Shown one piece after another: positions 1-6,121 of a stretch of 9,939 bases of DNA. The stretch is from Bacteroidota bacterium (lineage in GTDB: Bacteria > Bacteroidota > Bacteroidia > Flavobacteriales > Flavobacteriaceae): assembly GCA_023386255.1 (NCBI GenBank), contig JAEWKB010000048.1:1-9939 (forward strand), read 5' to 3'. Position numbers and translations under genes: made by a program. Positions within the stretch are counted from its first letter, which is position 1, and each line of letters begins with the position of its first letter. The notes under the pieces were generated by a model. The model did not search any database. It was given only the letters and a program-made list of their open reading frames with translations, and was not told the DNA's origin.

Positions 1-2
1 GC

Positions 3-233
3 CTGGAGTACAGCCTGCCGCTGGTTACAACATCTATAGGTGCTGAGGGATTTGATTTCGGCAATTTTGCTGATGCCATGATAGCCGATGATGCTGAAGG
101 GCTGGCTCAAAAAATACTGGCTGCATATACTAATGAGGAATTATGGAACGGTATCAGCAATAACTCAGAAAATGTTATTGCACCATTCTCTATACAACAG
201 GTGGAGCGTAATATTCTAAAAATATTGGGCTAA
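3..233 (+). CDS. GT4-type glycosyltransferase, C-terminal fragment (5' end outside window)
   Basis: Only the last 76 codons are visible, in a clean frame that ends at TAA 231-233. The fragment begins with a stretch like the end of the GT4 nucleotide-sugar binding loop: LEYSLPLVTTSIGAEGFDF, residues 1-19 of the fragment. The pattern 'P-L-V-T-T-x-x-G-A-E-G' is common in GT-B glycosyltransferases that build LPS or other surface glycans. After it comes the usual C-terminal tail of a Rossmann domain (AMIADDAEGLAQKILAAY) and a final helix that crosses back in this fold. The upstream catalytic domain and EX7E motif are outside the window, so donor and acceptor cannot be assigned. It converges on the minus-strand gene ending at 230, and the two stop codons overlap. 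The family call is reasonably firm; the function is inferred from family and neighbours. Confidence 0.8.
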   Translation: MEYSLPLVTTSIGAEGFDFGNFADAMIADDAEGLAQKILAAYTNEELWNGISNNSENVIAPFSIQQVERNILKILG

Positions 234-1183
234 ACTTCAAACACAGTGCTGACCCAGTTCTTGATGGTGTATTTATTATAAATATCTTCATCAACCGGTA
301 CATAAGGGGTATCAAAAAATGATTTGTCTATAGCAACATTATCCGGGTCAATCACCATAATGTTATCCGGATTATAAAAATCATAATTTTTTACCGATGC
401 ATTGGTGGTTATCAGCTTCTTCTGGTAGGCCATGGCTTCAAATATCCTGAAGCTTAATCCGTTGTGGCCGTGGCGGATGATGTCTAAAAATATTTCAGAA
501 TCATTCAGGTACCGCATAAGCTCCTCCTGCCAAATCTCAGCTTGTGAGTATTCAATTCCCGGGTGCAGGTCTGCCGGTTTGCGGGAAGCGCGTACAATAA
601 ATTTGTAACCTATCTTTATTTTATCAAGTTCAGCAGCTATGGCATTAAGGGTTGCAAGCCTCTCATCACCTGATATAACCATGAATACTTTATGCGTAAA
701 AGCTGATGCCGGCCTGACATCTTTTTTAGGAAGATAGATGTAATTGCTGATATGGCGGAAGCCATATTTTTTTACATCCTCTTCATCAAAAGAAAATATT
801 TTATCAAAAATGCCATGAAGAAGGTTATCTACAGGAAAACGTTTGGTACTGTCATACAGGTAGGCATAATACTGCTTTGTGAGCTGCTTAACGGCAAGGT
901 GTGTTTTCTTGTCCAGCAGGTCGGGCCTTATAACCAGCACAACATCCTGCCGGCCCAGCGCTTTCAGGCGCTCCAGCACATACTCCTGGCGCTTTAGTTT
1001 CTTTATGTTCTTTTTAAAAAGAAGCTTGTTTAGCGAGTTGCCAATGCGGTGCAACGGCGAAGGGTGTTTGTATTTAAAGTCGATAAGATTGATGTGTGAA
1101 GCCTCAACACCTTTGCGTTGTAGTTCCTCAATTATGTAGCGGTCAAATCCCCAAAAATCAAAACTTATTACAGTTACCTTCAT
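230..1183 (-). CDS. GT-B-like glycosyltransferase / LPS biosynthesis protein of uncertain specificity
   Basis: 317 residues, last gene of the minus-strand operon. It starts MKVTVISFDFWGFDRYI, a first beta strand and loop of Rossmann type. The middle has YDSTKRF (110-116) and FSFDEEDV (130-137), a pattern seen in cytoplasmic GT-B-like proteins related to CgeB and other surface-glycan proteins. The C-terminal half carries NGLSFRIFEAMAYQKKLIT (241-259). There E249 sits where GT-B enzymes contact the nucleotide sugar, followed by the usual 'small residue-K-x-L-I-T-T-N' strand. There is no signal peptide or membrane segment. Its ATG overlaps the stop of the upstream GT2 gene by one base (TAATG), which suggests translational coupling. 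The classic EX7E motif is not clear, so catalytic activity is inferred. It could be a transferase for a late core or outer sugar, or a related non-enzymatic protein. The call is by sequence pattern, without alignment. Confidence 0.65.
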   Translation of the reverse strand: MKVTVISFDFWGFDRYIIEELQRKGVEASHINLIDFKYKHPSPLHRIGNSLNKLLFKKNIKKLKRQEYVLERLKALGRQDVVLVIRPDLLDKKTHLAVKQLTKQYYAYLYDSTKRFPVDNLLHGIFDKIFSFDEEDVKKYGFRHISNYIYLPKKDVRPASAFTHKVFMVISGDERLATLNAIAAELDKIKIGYKFIVRASRKPADLHPGIEYSQAEIWQEELMRYLNDSEIFLDIIRHGHNGLSFRIFEAMAYQKKLITTNASVKNYDFYNPDNIMVIDPDNVAIDKSFFDTPYVPVDEDIYNKYTIKNWVSTVFEV

Positions 1184-1971
1184 TACAAATACTGGTTAAT
1201 GCCTTTGCTGCAGGCTTTAATATTTTCATCTATAGTGCGCTGCTGTATGGCTGTATTAATAACATCACGTTCCCTTGAGGTATCTTTATGGTAAATATGA
1301 TAGGCTATTGCGCGGTACTTTACATTTTTGCCAAGCATGCCGTTGTTAAAGAAACGATGCGTAAGCTCCGTATCTTCCTTGCCCCAGCCCGTCATTTCCT
1401 CGTTATAGCCGTTAACTTTAATAAAGTCACTTCTCCAGAAAGATATATTACAGCCTCTCACTGCACCATACCTGAAGTCATTAGCTTGATACTTATCAGC
1501 CAGGAAAGGTATGCGCAGTGTCCTGCCACGTTTTGAAATACCCCTTGAAAAGAAATGGAAGCGCACTTTTTTCTTCTTAAAAAGCCTTTTTAAAATACTC
1601 TCTTTCAGCTTAACACGCTTGCCATAAACAAAAACATTCGGCTCACTAAGCGCCAGGTGGTCTTCCACAAAGTGCTTTTCGGTTATCATGTCGCCGTCAA
1701 CAGCAACAATATACTCACCTTTTGCTTTTGCAATGGCTTTATTAAGGATAACCGATTTTTGGAAACCGTTATCCTCATGCCATACGTGTACCAGCGGCAC
1801 AGGGAAATCTTTTTGGAAAGCTTCTATGAGTTTACGTGTTTCCTCGCCCGAACCGTCATCTGCAACTATAACCTCATCAGGCAATTGCGTCTGCCTTTTT
1901 ACACTAAGCAATACCAGCTCAAGCGCCTGGGGCCAGTTATAGGTTGATATGACTAAGGAACAGGTAGGCAT
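1183..1971 (-). CDS. GT2 family glycosyltransferase with C-terminal galactosyltransferase-type domain
   Basis: 262 residues. The N-terminal GT-A fold shows LVISTYNWPQALELVLLSV, the nucleotide-binding VIVADDGS (34-41) and the metal-binding DGD (92-94). The C-terminal part has GCNISFWRSDF (173-183) and GWGKEDTEL (195-203), the acceptor-side motif of the Glyco_transf_7C domain, then a His-rich strand YHIYHKD (224-230). All expected catalytic elements are present, so I infer an active inverting transferase using a UDP- or similar nucleotide sugar. Residues 122-154 are strongly basic (KRLFKKKKVR and GISKRGR), which fits peripheral binding to the inner membrane. The gene lies 2 bp after the GT4 gene and overlaps the next gene by one base. 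A closely related domain layout recurs in the gene at 6122-6931. The sugar and linkage cannot be told. Confidence 0.85.
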   Translation of the reverse strand: MPTCSLVISTYNWPQALELVLLSVKRQTQLPDEVIVADDGSGEETRKLIEAFQKDFPVPLVHVWHEDNGFQKSVILNKAIAKAKGEYIVAVDGDMITEKHFVEDHLALSEPNVFVYGKRVKLKESILKRLFKKKKVRFHFFSRGISKRGRTLRIPFLADKYQANDFRYGAVRGCNISFWRSDFIKVNGYNEEMTGWGKEDTELTHRFFNNGMLGKNVKYRAIAYHIYHKDTSRERDVINTAIQQRTIDENIKACSKGINQYL

Positions 1972-1973
1972 AT

Positions 1974-3080
1974 TTATTTCTTTTTGCGGTCTAATACTTC
2001 CTGAAGCTCAGCGAGCATTTTTTCGGCAATAACTTCTTTTGTAAAATTATTTATCAGGTGGTTGTAGCCGTTTCGTACCAGCCTTTCCTTTAACGCTGCG
2101 TCATTTACCAGCTTCATCACATTATCAGCAAAAGACTGCGGGTTCTCCTTCTCGCTCAGCAGGCCGGTTTCACCGTCAATCACCACTTCAGGCACACCAC
2201 CGGCACGGGCAGCCACTACGGGTACGTTGCTGGCATAGGCTTCAAGCAGCACTCCTCCTGTAGGCTCCAATTTTGAAGTGAAAAGGAATATGTCAAAATC
2301 AGGGAAAATCTCAGGTATATCTTTCCTGAAGCCAAGGAAAATAACATCATTCTCCAACCCTTTTTCTTTGGCCAGTGCTTTGATTTCGTCCTGAAGCTCG
2401 CCTATGCCTATCAGTACAAACTTGGCATTGGGCAGTTGGGGTTTCAGTATTTCGGCTGTATTTACAAAGGTAATATGGTCCTTAAAACCTACAAAGGCCG
2501 ATATGTTGGCAATTACAAGGGTATCATCACTCAACCCAAGCTCCTTCTGCAAAACGCCTCTTTTGTGCCGGATGTGGAATTCCTCCAGATCCGTAGCGCT
2601 GCCTACAATCGGCAGCCTTGACGGGTCTTTTATGGCAGGGAGCAAAGCCTCACGCACGGCTTCCGATACGCATACTACTTTTTTAAGATGCTTATAGTTG
2701 TATTTCCATTTCCTGAAGAAGTTGGTATCAACCCGTTTTATAAGGGTACGGAAGAAAATCATCGGTGTTTTCCAGCCGTAGATAAGCGATGATAAGACAC
2801 ATAGCGTATGCGCCGTGCTGTTGTGTATCAGGATGATGTCAATCTTTTCATCTTTTATGATTTGACTGATCTTCTTCATCCACTTAAAATCATATTCTGA
2901 AGTAAACGGCAGCGTGTGGTAATTATAACCCTTCTCTGCAGCTATTTCCGATAATCTTGTGCCGGGTGTGCAAAGCAGTACCTGGTGCTCTATTTTATCA
3001 TTAAATTCATCGTAATAATAAACGATCTGTTGTTCGTGGCCGCGCCATACATTAGATGCTGTGATTTGAAGTAAACGCAT
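1974..3080 (-). CDS. GT4 family glycosyltransferase (GT-B fold)
   Basis: 368 residues, the usual length for GT4 retaining transferases. The N-terminal acceptor domain begins MRLLQITASNVWRGHEQQIV, with the Gly-rich loop replaced by W-R-G-H-E-Q-Q, common in this family. The C-terminal donor domain contains NISAFVGFKDH (192-202), VLIGIGEL (222-229), FLGFRKDIPEIF (248-259) and the EX7E motif EPTGGVLLE (272-280). That is followed by AYASNVPVVAARAGGVPEVV and DGETGLL, the standard loop around the nucleotide sugar. No signal peptide or membrane segment is seen, so it should work in the cytoplasm on a lipid-linked core. It starts one base before the stop of the upstream WaaE-like gene and is followed after 2 bp by the GT2 gene, so it is an internal operon member. 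I infer LPS core or surface glycan extension; the sugar is unknown. Confidence 0.9.
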   Translation of the reverse strand: MRLLQITASNVWRGHEQQIVYYYDEFNDKIEHQVLLCTPGTRLSEIAAEKGYNYHTLPFTSEYDFKWMKKISQIIKDEKIDIILIHNSTAHTLCVLSSLIYGWKTPMIFFRTLIKRVDTNFFRKWKYNYKHLKKVVCVSEAVREALLPAIKDPSRLPIVGSATDLEEFHIRHKRGVLQKELGLSDDTLVIANISAFVGFKDHITFVNTAEILKPQLPNAKFVLIGIGELQDEIKALAKEKGLENDVIFLGFRKDIPEIFPDFDIFLFTSKLEPTGGVLLEAYASNVPVVAARAGGVPEVVIDGETGLLSEKENPQSFADNVMKLVNDAALKERLVRNGYNHLINNFTKEVIAEKMLAELQEVLDRKKK

Positions 3081-3081
3081 G

Positions 3082-3849
3082 TTAATTAATTTTACGGTAT
3101 TTCATCCACAATTGCAGATAACGTTTAAAAACAGAGAAAGAATGCACGTAGGCTAGTACAAAACCTTCTTTACCGTCAAGCATGCCCATGCGGTAAAAGT
3201 ACTGCCAGCAAAACCTGTAGAACGGCCTGAAAAAGAAATGATAGGCATTTGGCCTTTTCCTTTTATTATATAGTGTTTCGGCCTGGAGCTTGCTGTACAG
3301 CGTGAGCTTGCCGTTGTAATTATCAAAGCTTTTATAGCTGAAATGATCTACCTTTTCCTTAAGCGCGCCTACAGGCCCTTCCGCATTCAGCCGTTCGTGT
3401 ACCAGTCCGCTGTAGGAGCAGTGTTTTTTATTGAAAAGGCGAACTACTTTATCGGTCTGCCAGCCGCCGAAACTTATGTGCCTGCCCATAAAGTGGAACT
3501 TCCGTTTCACATTATAGGCTACAATGCCGGAATTAGCTTCAAGCGCCTGTTTTATTTCTTTTTCGAGTGCCGGGGTAACCACTTCATCAAGATCAAAGAA
3601 CAGTATCCAGTCGTTCGCGGCCTGTTGTATGGCATAATTGCGCTGGTCTGAGAAATTTATAAACTCTTTCTGTATAAATTTTACATTAAGTTCTTTGGCT
3701 ATTTGTGCTGTATTATCGGTGCTGTAAGAGTCTACTATAATTATTTCATCGGCAAAAGACAGGCTGTCCACATACCGCTTTAAATTATCCTCTTCATTAA
3801 AAGTTATGGCTAATGCTGATATTTTTGGACGTGAACTGGTTTCAGTCAT
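3082..3849 (-). CDS. WaaE/KdtX-like GT2 glycosyltransferase (LPS core), first copy
   Basis: 255 residues, first gene of the minus-strand operon. The order of motifs matches WaaE-type LPS core transferases: ITFNEEDNL (15-23), EIIIVDSYSTDNT (35-47), NFSDQRNYAI (65-74), WILFFDLDEVV (81-91), VVRLFNKK (135-142), GLVHERL (148-154) and a C-terminal FFFRPFYRF (205-213). The metal-binding DxD is D86-L-D88, where most relatives and the second copy in this window have DAD; both acidic residues are kept, so activity is expected. In enterobacteria WaaE adds glucose to inner-core heptose. That role is a family analogy and may differ here. The C-terminal aromatic and basic segment suggests membrane contact. 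The start at 3849 is supported by a consensus -7 box 18 bp upstream and by the distance to the first beta strand. Confidence 0.88.
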   Translation of the reverse strand: MTETSSRPKISALAITFNEEDNLKRYVDSLSFADEIIIVDSYSTDNTAQIAKELNVKFIQKEFINFSDQRNYAIQQAANDWILFFDLDEVVTPALEKEIKQALEANSGIVAYNVKRKFHFMGRHISFGGWQTDKVVRLFNKKHCSYSGLVHERLNAEGPVGALKEKVDHFSYKSFDNYNGKLTLYSKLQAETLYNKRKRPNAYHFFFRPFYRFCWQYFYRMGMLDGKEGFVLAYVHSFSVFKRYLQLWMKYRKIN

Positions 3850-3866
3850 AAAATTTAATATATTGG

Positions 3867-3874
3867 CAAATATA
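3867..3874 (-). promoter_or_regulatory. Bacteroidota -7 box for the four-gene glycosyltransferase operon
   Basis: On the minus strand this reads TATATTTG, a perfect match to TAnnTTTG. A TTG lies 16 bp upstream (minus strand, 3893-3891), slightly nearer than the usual 17-23 bp. Transcription would start near 3860, giving a leader of about 10 nt before the ATG at 3849. No Shine-Dalgarno is visible, as is normal in this phylum. Confidence 0.6.
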
Positions 3875-3880
3875 ATAATA

Positions 3881-3888
3881 TACCTTTA
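3881..3888 (+). promoter_or_regulatory. Probable -7 box for the deacetylase gene
   Basis: TACCTTTA matches TAnnTTTG at all but the last base and is followed by CGC. A TTG at 3863-3865 is 15 bp upstream, short for the family. Transcription would start near 3895, about 12 nt before the ATG at 3907, in an A-rich leader. It lies 6 bp from the opposing -7 box. Confidence 0.4.
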
Positions 3889-3906
3889 CGCAATTAAAAA
3901 AAATCA

Positions 3907-4614
3907 ATGCAGCGGCTCCCTGTTTTAATGTACCATAATGTTTGTGAGGACGATAGTAAAAGCCGTGGCCTCACTATATCTGTCAACAAACTGGAGGAGC
4001 AGTTCAGGTATTTAAGCAGCAAAGGGTATAAGGCATACCATCTCTCAGAACTCGTAGGTATGGACTCACTTCCGCAAAAAGCTGTAGTAATTACTTTTGA
4101 TGATGTTACGCAAAACCAGCTGTTGGCGCTTCATTTGCTAAAGAAGTATGATCTTAAAGCCACATTTTTCATTCCGTTCAGTTACATCGGCAAGGCCGAT
4201 AGCTGGAACACTCCCGGTACTGAGAAGATAATGACGGCTGAGCAGCTTGCAGCTCTTGACCCTGCCATAATCGAACTTGCCCATCATTCTTACCTGCACC
4301 GCCGATACGCTGAACTTTCAGAGGAAGAAATAAATAATGATTTCAAGGAAAGTTATAAAGTTATCACTGAAACAGGTTTACAGGTTTATCCTGCCGTGGC
4401 GTATCCGTATGGTAATTATCCCAAACAGGAACCAGCCAAGTCACATTTTAAGAAGGCTTTACAAGCCAACGGTATGAAAATGGGTTTCAGGATAGGGAAC
4501 AGGATAAACAATTTCCCTTTTGATGATAAATATGAGATAAACCGCATTGATGTAAAAGGGCATGAGAACCTTTTTAAGTTCAGGCTAAAGCTGAAATTCG
4601 GGAAGCTGTTTTAA
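3907..4614 (+). CDS. Polysaccharide deacetylase family protein (CE4/NodB domain), cytoplasmic
   Basis: 235 residues. It begins LPVLMYHNV (4-12), the opening strand of the NodB fold. Motif 1 is TFDD (63-66), giving the general base D65 and metal ligand D66; the usual following Gly is Val. Motif 2 is H127-S-Y-L-H131, the two metal-binding His. Motif 3 is YPYGNY (166-171), without the Arg that many members have before it. All three metal ligands are present, so hydrolysis of an N- or O-acetyl group from a sugar is expected. No signal peptide or membrane segment is seen, so it should act in the cytoplasm, presumably on a lipid-linked core or a precursor. It is transcribed alone, divergent from the glycosyltransferase operon, and ends before a repeat-bearing spacer. 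The substrate is unknown; a sugar N-acetyl group in LPS is my best inference. Confidence 0.85.
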   Translation: MQRLPVLMYHNVCEDDSKSRGLTISVNKLEEQFRYLSSKGYKAYHLSELVGMDSLPQKAVVITFDDVTQNQLLALHLLKKYDLKATFFIPFSYIGKADSWNTPGTEKIMTAEQLAALDPAIIELAHHSYLHRRYAELSEEEINNDFKESYKVITETGLQVYPAVAYPYGNYPKQEPAKSHFKKALQANGMKMGFRIGNRINNFPFDDKYEINRIDVKGHENLFKFRLKLKFGKLF

Positions 4615-4624
4615 TAGTTATTTC

Positions 4625-4712
4625 ACAGAGATACACAAAGGAGCAAAGAGATGCACAGAGATTTTAAGCAAGAGTGAAGCTGTTCCCCTCTTGAGAGGGG
4701 TTAGGGGTGTGT
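4625..4712. repeat. Dispersed repeat, copy 1, with CCCCTC/GAGGGG hairpin
   Basis: This stretch matches 7081-7170. The last 32 bp (4681-4712) are identical to 7139-7170, and the preceding part (ACAGAG at 4625 to GTGAAGC at 4680) aligns with many substitutions and one indel. The identical part holds a perfect hairpin at 4685-4700: CCCCTC, loop TTGA, GAGGGG. It is followed by TTAGGGG, a second possible partner for the left arm. There is no T-run on either strand, so it is not a textbook terminator. It sits between the convergent ends of the deacetylase and second WaaE-like genes. The 124-bp spacer (4615-4738) has nothing else except the 12-bp palindrome CAGTATATACTG at 4716-4727. Confidence 0.8.
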
Positions 4713-4738
4713 TATCAGTATATACTGCGTGAGGCCTC

Positions 4739-5476
4739 TTACTTCAACCCCTTCTGTATCAGCATCATTTTTACATATCGCGATAAAACACCATACGCGT
4801 TCATGCTTGCCAGTGCCAGTCCCGGTATACCATCTAAAAAACCTTTTTTGATAAAGTACGTGTGGAAAAACCTGTAAAAAGGCTTAAATATAATGTGGGC
4901 GTAAGTTACTTTTTTACCCTTTTTTATAGACATTCCCGCCTGGAACCAAGCATAGGAGTCCTTTTTGCTTAAAAGGTGGAAAAGCCCCTTGTAGGTGTAA
5001 TGAATCATGAAGTTCTTCAATGCACCTGCCTTACCGTTAAAATTCAGCTTTTCATGCACATCCCCCGTAAAGAGTATATTCTCATTCTTTACCAGGCGTA
5101 CCACGCGGTCAACCTTATGGTACAAAAAGCGGTTCATGTAAAAGTGTGGGAAGGGTATGGTGTAGCCGTTGCACTTAGGGTTTTTCAGCACTTGCTGTAT
5201 CTCGTGTTTCAGCTTCTGGGTAACGCGCTCATCAGCATCAATAAAAAGTATCCAATCGCCTGTAGCTTCTTTTAATGCAAAGTTCTTTTGTGCGGAAAAA
5301 TTATCGAATTTACGTTCCAGTACCTTACACCCAAGGTTCAGCGCACGCTGTTTTGTACTGTCGCTACTGTAGGAATCTACTACAATTATTTCATCTGCAA
5401 AGCTTACCGACCGTATTGCGTCTTCAATATAAGTTTCTTCATTAAAGGTGGGTATAATAACCGATAGCTTTGTCAT
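4739..5476 (-). CDS. WaaE/KdtX-like GT2 glycosyltransferase, second copy
   Basis: 245 residues from the ATG at 5476. Motifs run in the same order as in the 3082-3849 gene: IIPTFNEE (7-14), EIIVVDSYSSDST (29-41), NFSAQKNFAL (59-68), WILFIDADERV (75-85), VDRVVRLV (122-129), GDVHEKL (138-144) and a C-terminal FKPFYRFFHTYF (197-208). DAD is the metal site. The frame is open to a GTG at 5497, but the first base of that GTG is the last base of a consensus -7 box, so the downstream ATG is the better start and also places the first beta strand at the usual distance. It is likely a monocistronic unit. It is a paralogue, not a duplicate, of the first copy: motifs agree but the sequences between differ widely. 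I infer a separate LPS core sugar addition. Confidence 0.87.
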   Translation of the reverse strand: MTKLSVIIPTFNEETYIEDAIRSVSFADEIIVVDSYSSDSTKQRALNLGCKVLERKFDNFSAQKNFALKEATGDWILFIDADERVTQKLKHEIQQVLKNPKCNGYTIPFPHFYMNRFLYHKVDRVVRLVKNENILFTGDVHEKLNFNGKAGALKNFMIHYTYKGLFHLLSKKDSYAWFQAGMSIKKGKKVTYAHIIFKPFYRFFHTYFIKKGFLDGIPGLALASMNAYGVLSRYVKMMLIQKGLK

Positions 5477-5496
5477 TGCAGATTTTTTCGTCTTCA

Positions 5497-5504
5497 CAAA
5501 ACTA
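5497..5504 (-). promoter_or_regulatory. -7 box for second WaaE-like gene; decides its start codon
   Basis: The minus strand reads TAGTTTTG, a perfect TAnnTTTG. Transcription would begin near 5490, 14 nt before ATG 5476 and downstream of the in-frame GTG at 5497. A TTG lies 25 bp upstream (5532-5530), longer than the usual spacing, so the -33 element is uncertain. Confidence 0.5.
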
Positions 5505-5514
5505 AAAAAAAATT

Positions 5515-5522
5515 TATCTTTG
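5515..5522 (+). promoter_or_regulatory. -7 box only 4 bp from the ATG of the eroded GT2 gene
   Basis: TATCTTTG is a perfect TAnnTTTG match, followed by CGCC and the ATG at 5527. Transcription starting 4-7 nt after the box would begin on or beside the ATG, so the message may be leaderless. No clear TTG is seen at 17-23 bp upstream. The box lies 10 bp from the opposing one at 5497-5504. Confidence 0.5.
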
Positions 5523-5526
5523 CGCC

Positions 5527-6117
5527 ATGCAAAACGATATTTCTGTAGTGATAGCAGGTAATGCCCCTGCCGAAGTGCTTAAAAAAGTGCTTTGGGGGTA
5601 TAACACTCAAACCTACAGGAATTTCGAGATGCTGATTGTGGGCGATGCCAAAGTGCCCGATGAATTAAAGGCCGAACTGTTCTTTCCTGTCATTAACGTT
5701 AGTAACCACAACAACGGTACGGTTATTGACTTAGCAATGCCGGCCTGCGGTACAGGCTACATGGTTGTGGCTGATGCCCATGCCATACCAAGGCACGATT
5801 TTGTAGAGCAGCATGTAAAGTACCGCGAGGAAGGTTATTACCTTACCGGCAGCGTAACCGATATACCGTTGAAGCAGTTTGAAGGCATAACCCGTGAAGA
5901 TATTTATTCCGGTAAATGCTTCAGCAGGCCCGGGAACGGGAACAAATCCGGCCTTATTGGCAGCATTATGAACAGGCTTGTGCCTCCGGATGCCGACTGG
6001 AACAGTTATAACGCCTCTGGCTGGAAGGAAGACCTTTGCGGGAATGGCCCCAGGAGTAAGGATGTAAAGCCAAGGCAAATTAAATACAGCACAGTGTGCC
6101 TAAGGGCAAAAAAATAA
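5527..6117 (+). CDS. GT2-related protein with lost catalytic motifs (eroded paralogue of next gene)
   Basis: 196 residues, against 269 in its neighbour at 6122. The two are clearly related: VLWGYNTQTYRNFEMLIVGD (21-40) matches VLIGYSVQTYKDFELIIADD in the neighbour; IPRHDFVEQHVKY (87-99) matches IPRADFVEMHAQY; ITREDIYSGKCF (121-132) matches ITKEDITSQRCF; NASGWKEDL (162-170) matches NSSAFKDDM. Yet the key parts are changed. The DDG strand end is GDA (39-41), the metal-binding DGD is DAH (83-85), and the acceptor-side GGPDREFGERL block is missing: GNG at 172-174 is followed almost at once by RQIKYSTVCL, then the protein stops. The frame is open and codon use looks normal, so it is not an obvious pseudogene. 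I infer a non-catalytic relative, perhaps a partner of the next protein, or a gene in decay. No signal peptide is seen. Confidence 0.75.
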   Translation: MQNDISVVIAGNAPAEVLKKVLWGYNTQTYRNFEMLIVGDAKVPDELKAELFFPVINVSNHNNGTVIDLAMPACGTGYMVVADAHAIPRHDFVEQHVKYREEGYYLTGSVTDIPLKQFEGITREDIYSGKCFSRPGNGNKSGLIGSIMNRLVPPDADWNSYNASGWKEDLCGNGPRSKDVKPRQIKYSTVCLRAKK

Positions 6118-6121
6118 CAGT

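Noticed and set aside
4685..4700. CCCCTC/GAGGGG hairpin as a standard intrinsic terminator
   Set aside because: Neither strand has a T-run after the stem, and the same hairpin is part of a longer repeated element, so I call it a repeat.
4716..4727. Palindrome CAGTATATACTG as an operator
   Set aside because: It is a single 12-bp palindrome downstream of two convergent genes, not in a promoter; chance is likely.
5731..6078. Minus-strand open frame of 115 codons opposite the eroded GT2
   Set aside because: I considered whether the eroded gene was wrongly assigned and this was real. The plus-strand frame aligns with its neighbour over most of its length, so the minus frame is a shadow.
6030..6117. 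Frameshift as the cause of the missing acceptor motif in the eroded GT2
   Set aside because: I read the other two plus frames here; they hit stops and do not restore GGxDREFGERL or HLDH, so a simple sequencing frameshift does not explain the loss.
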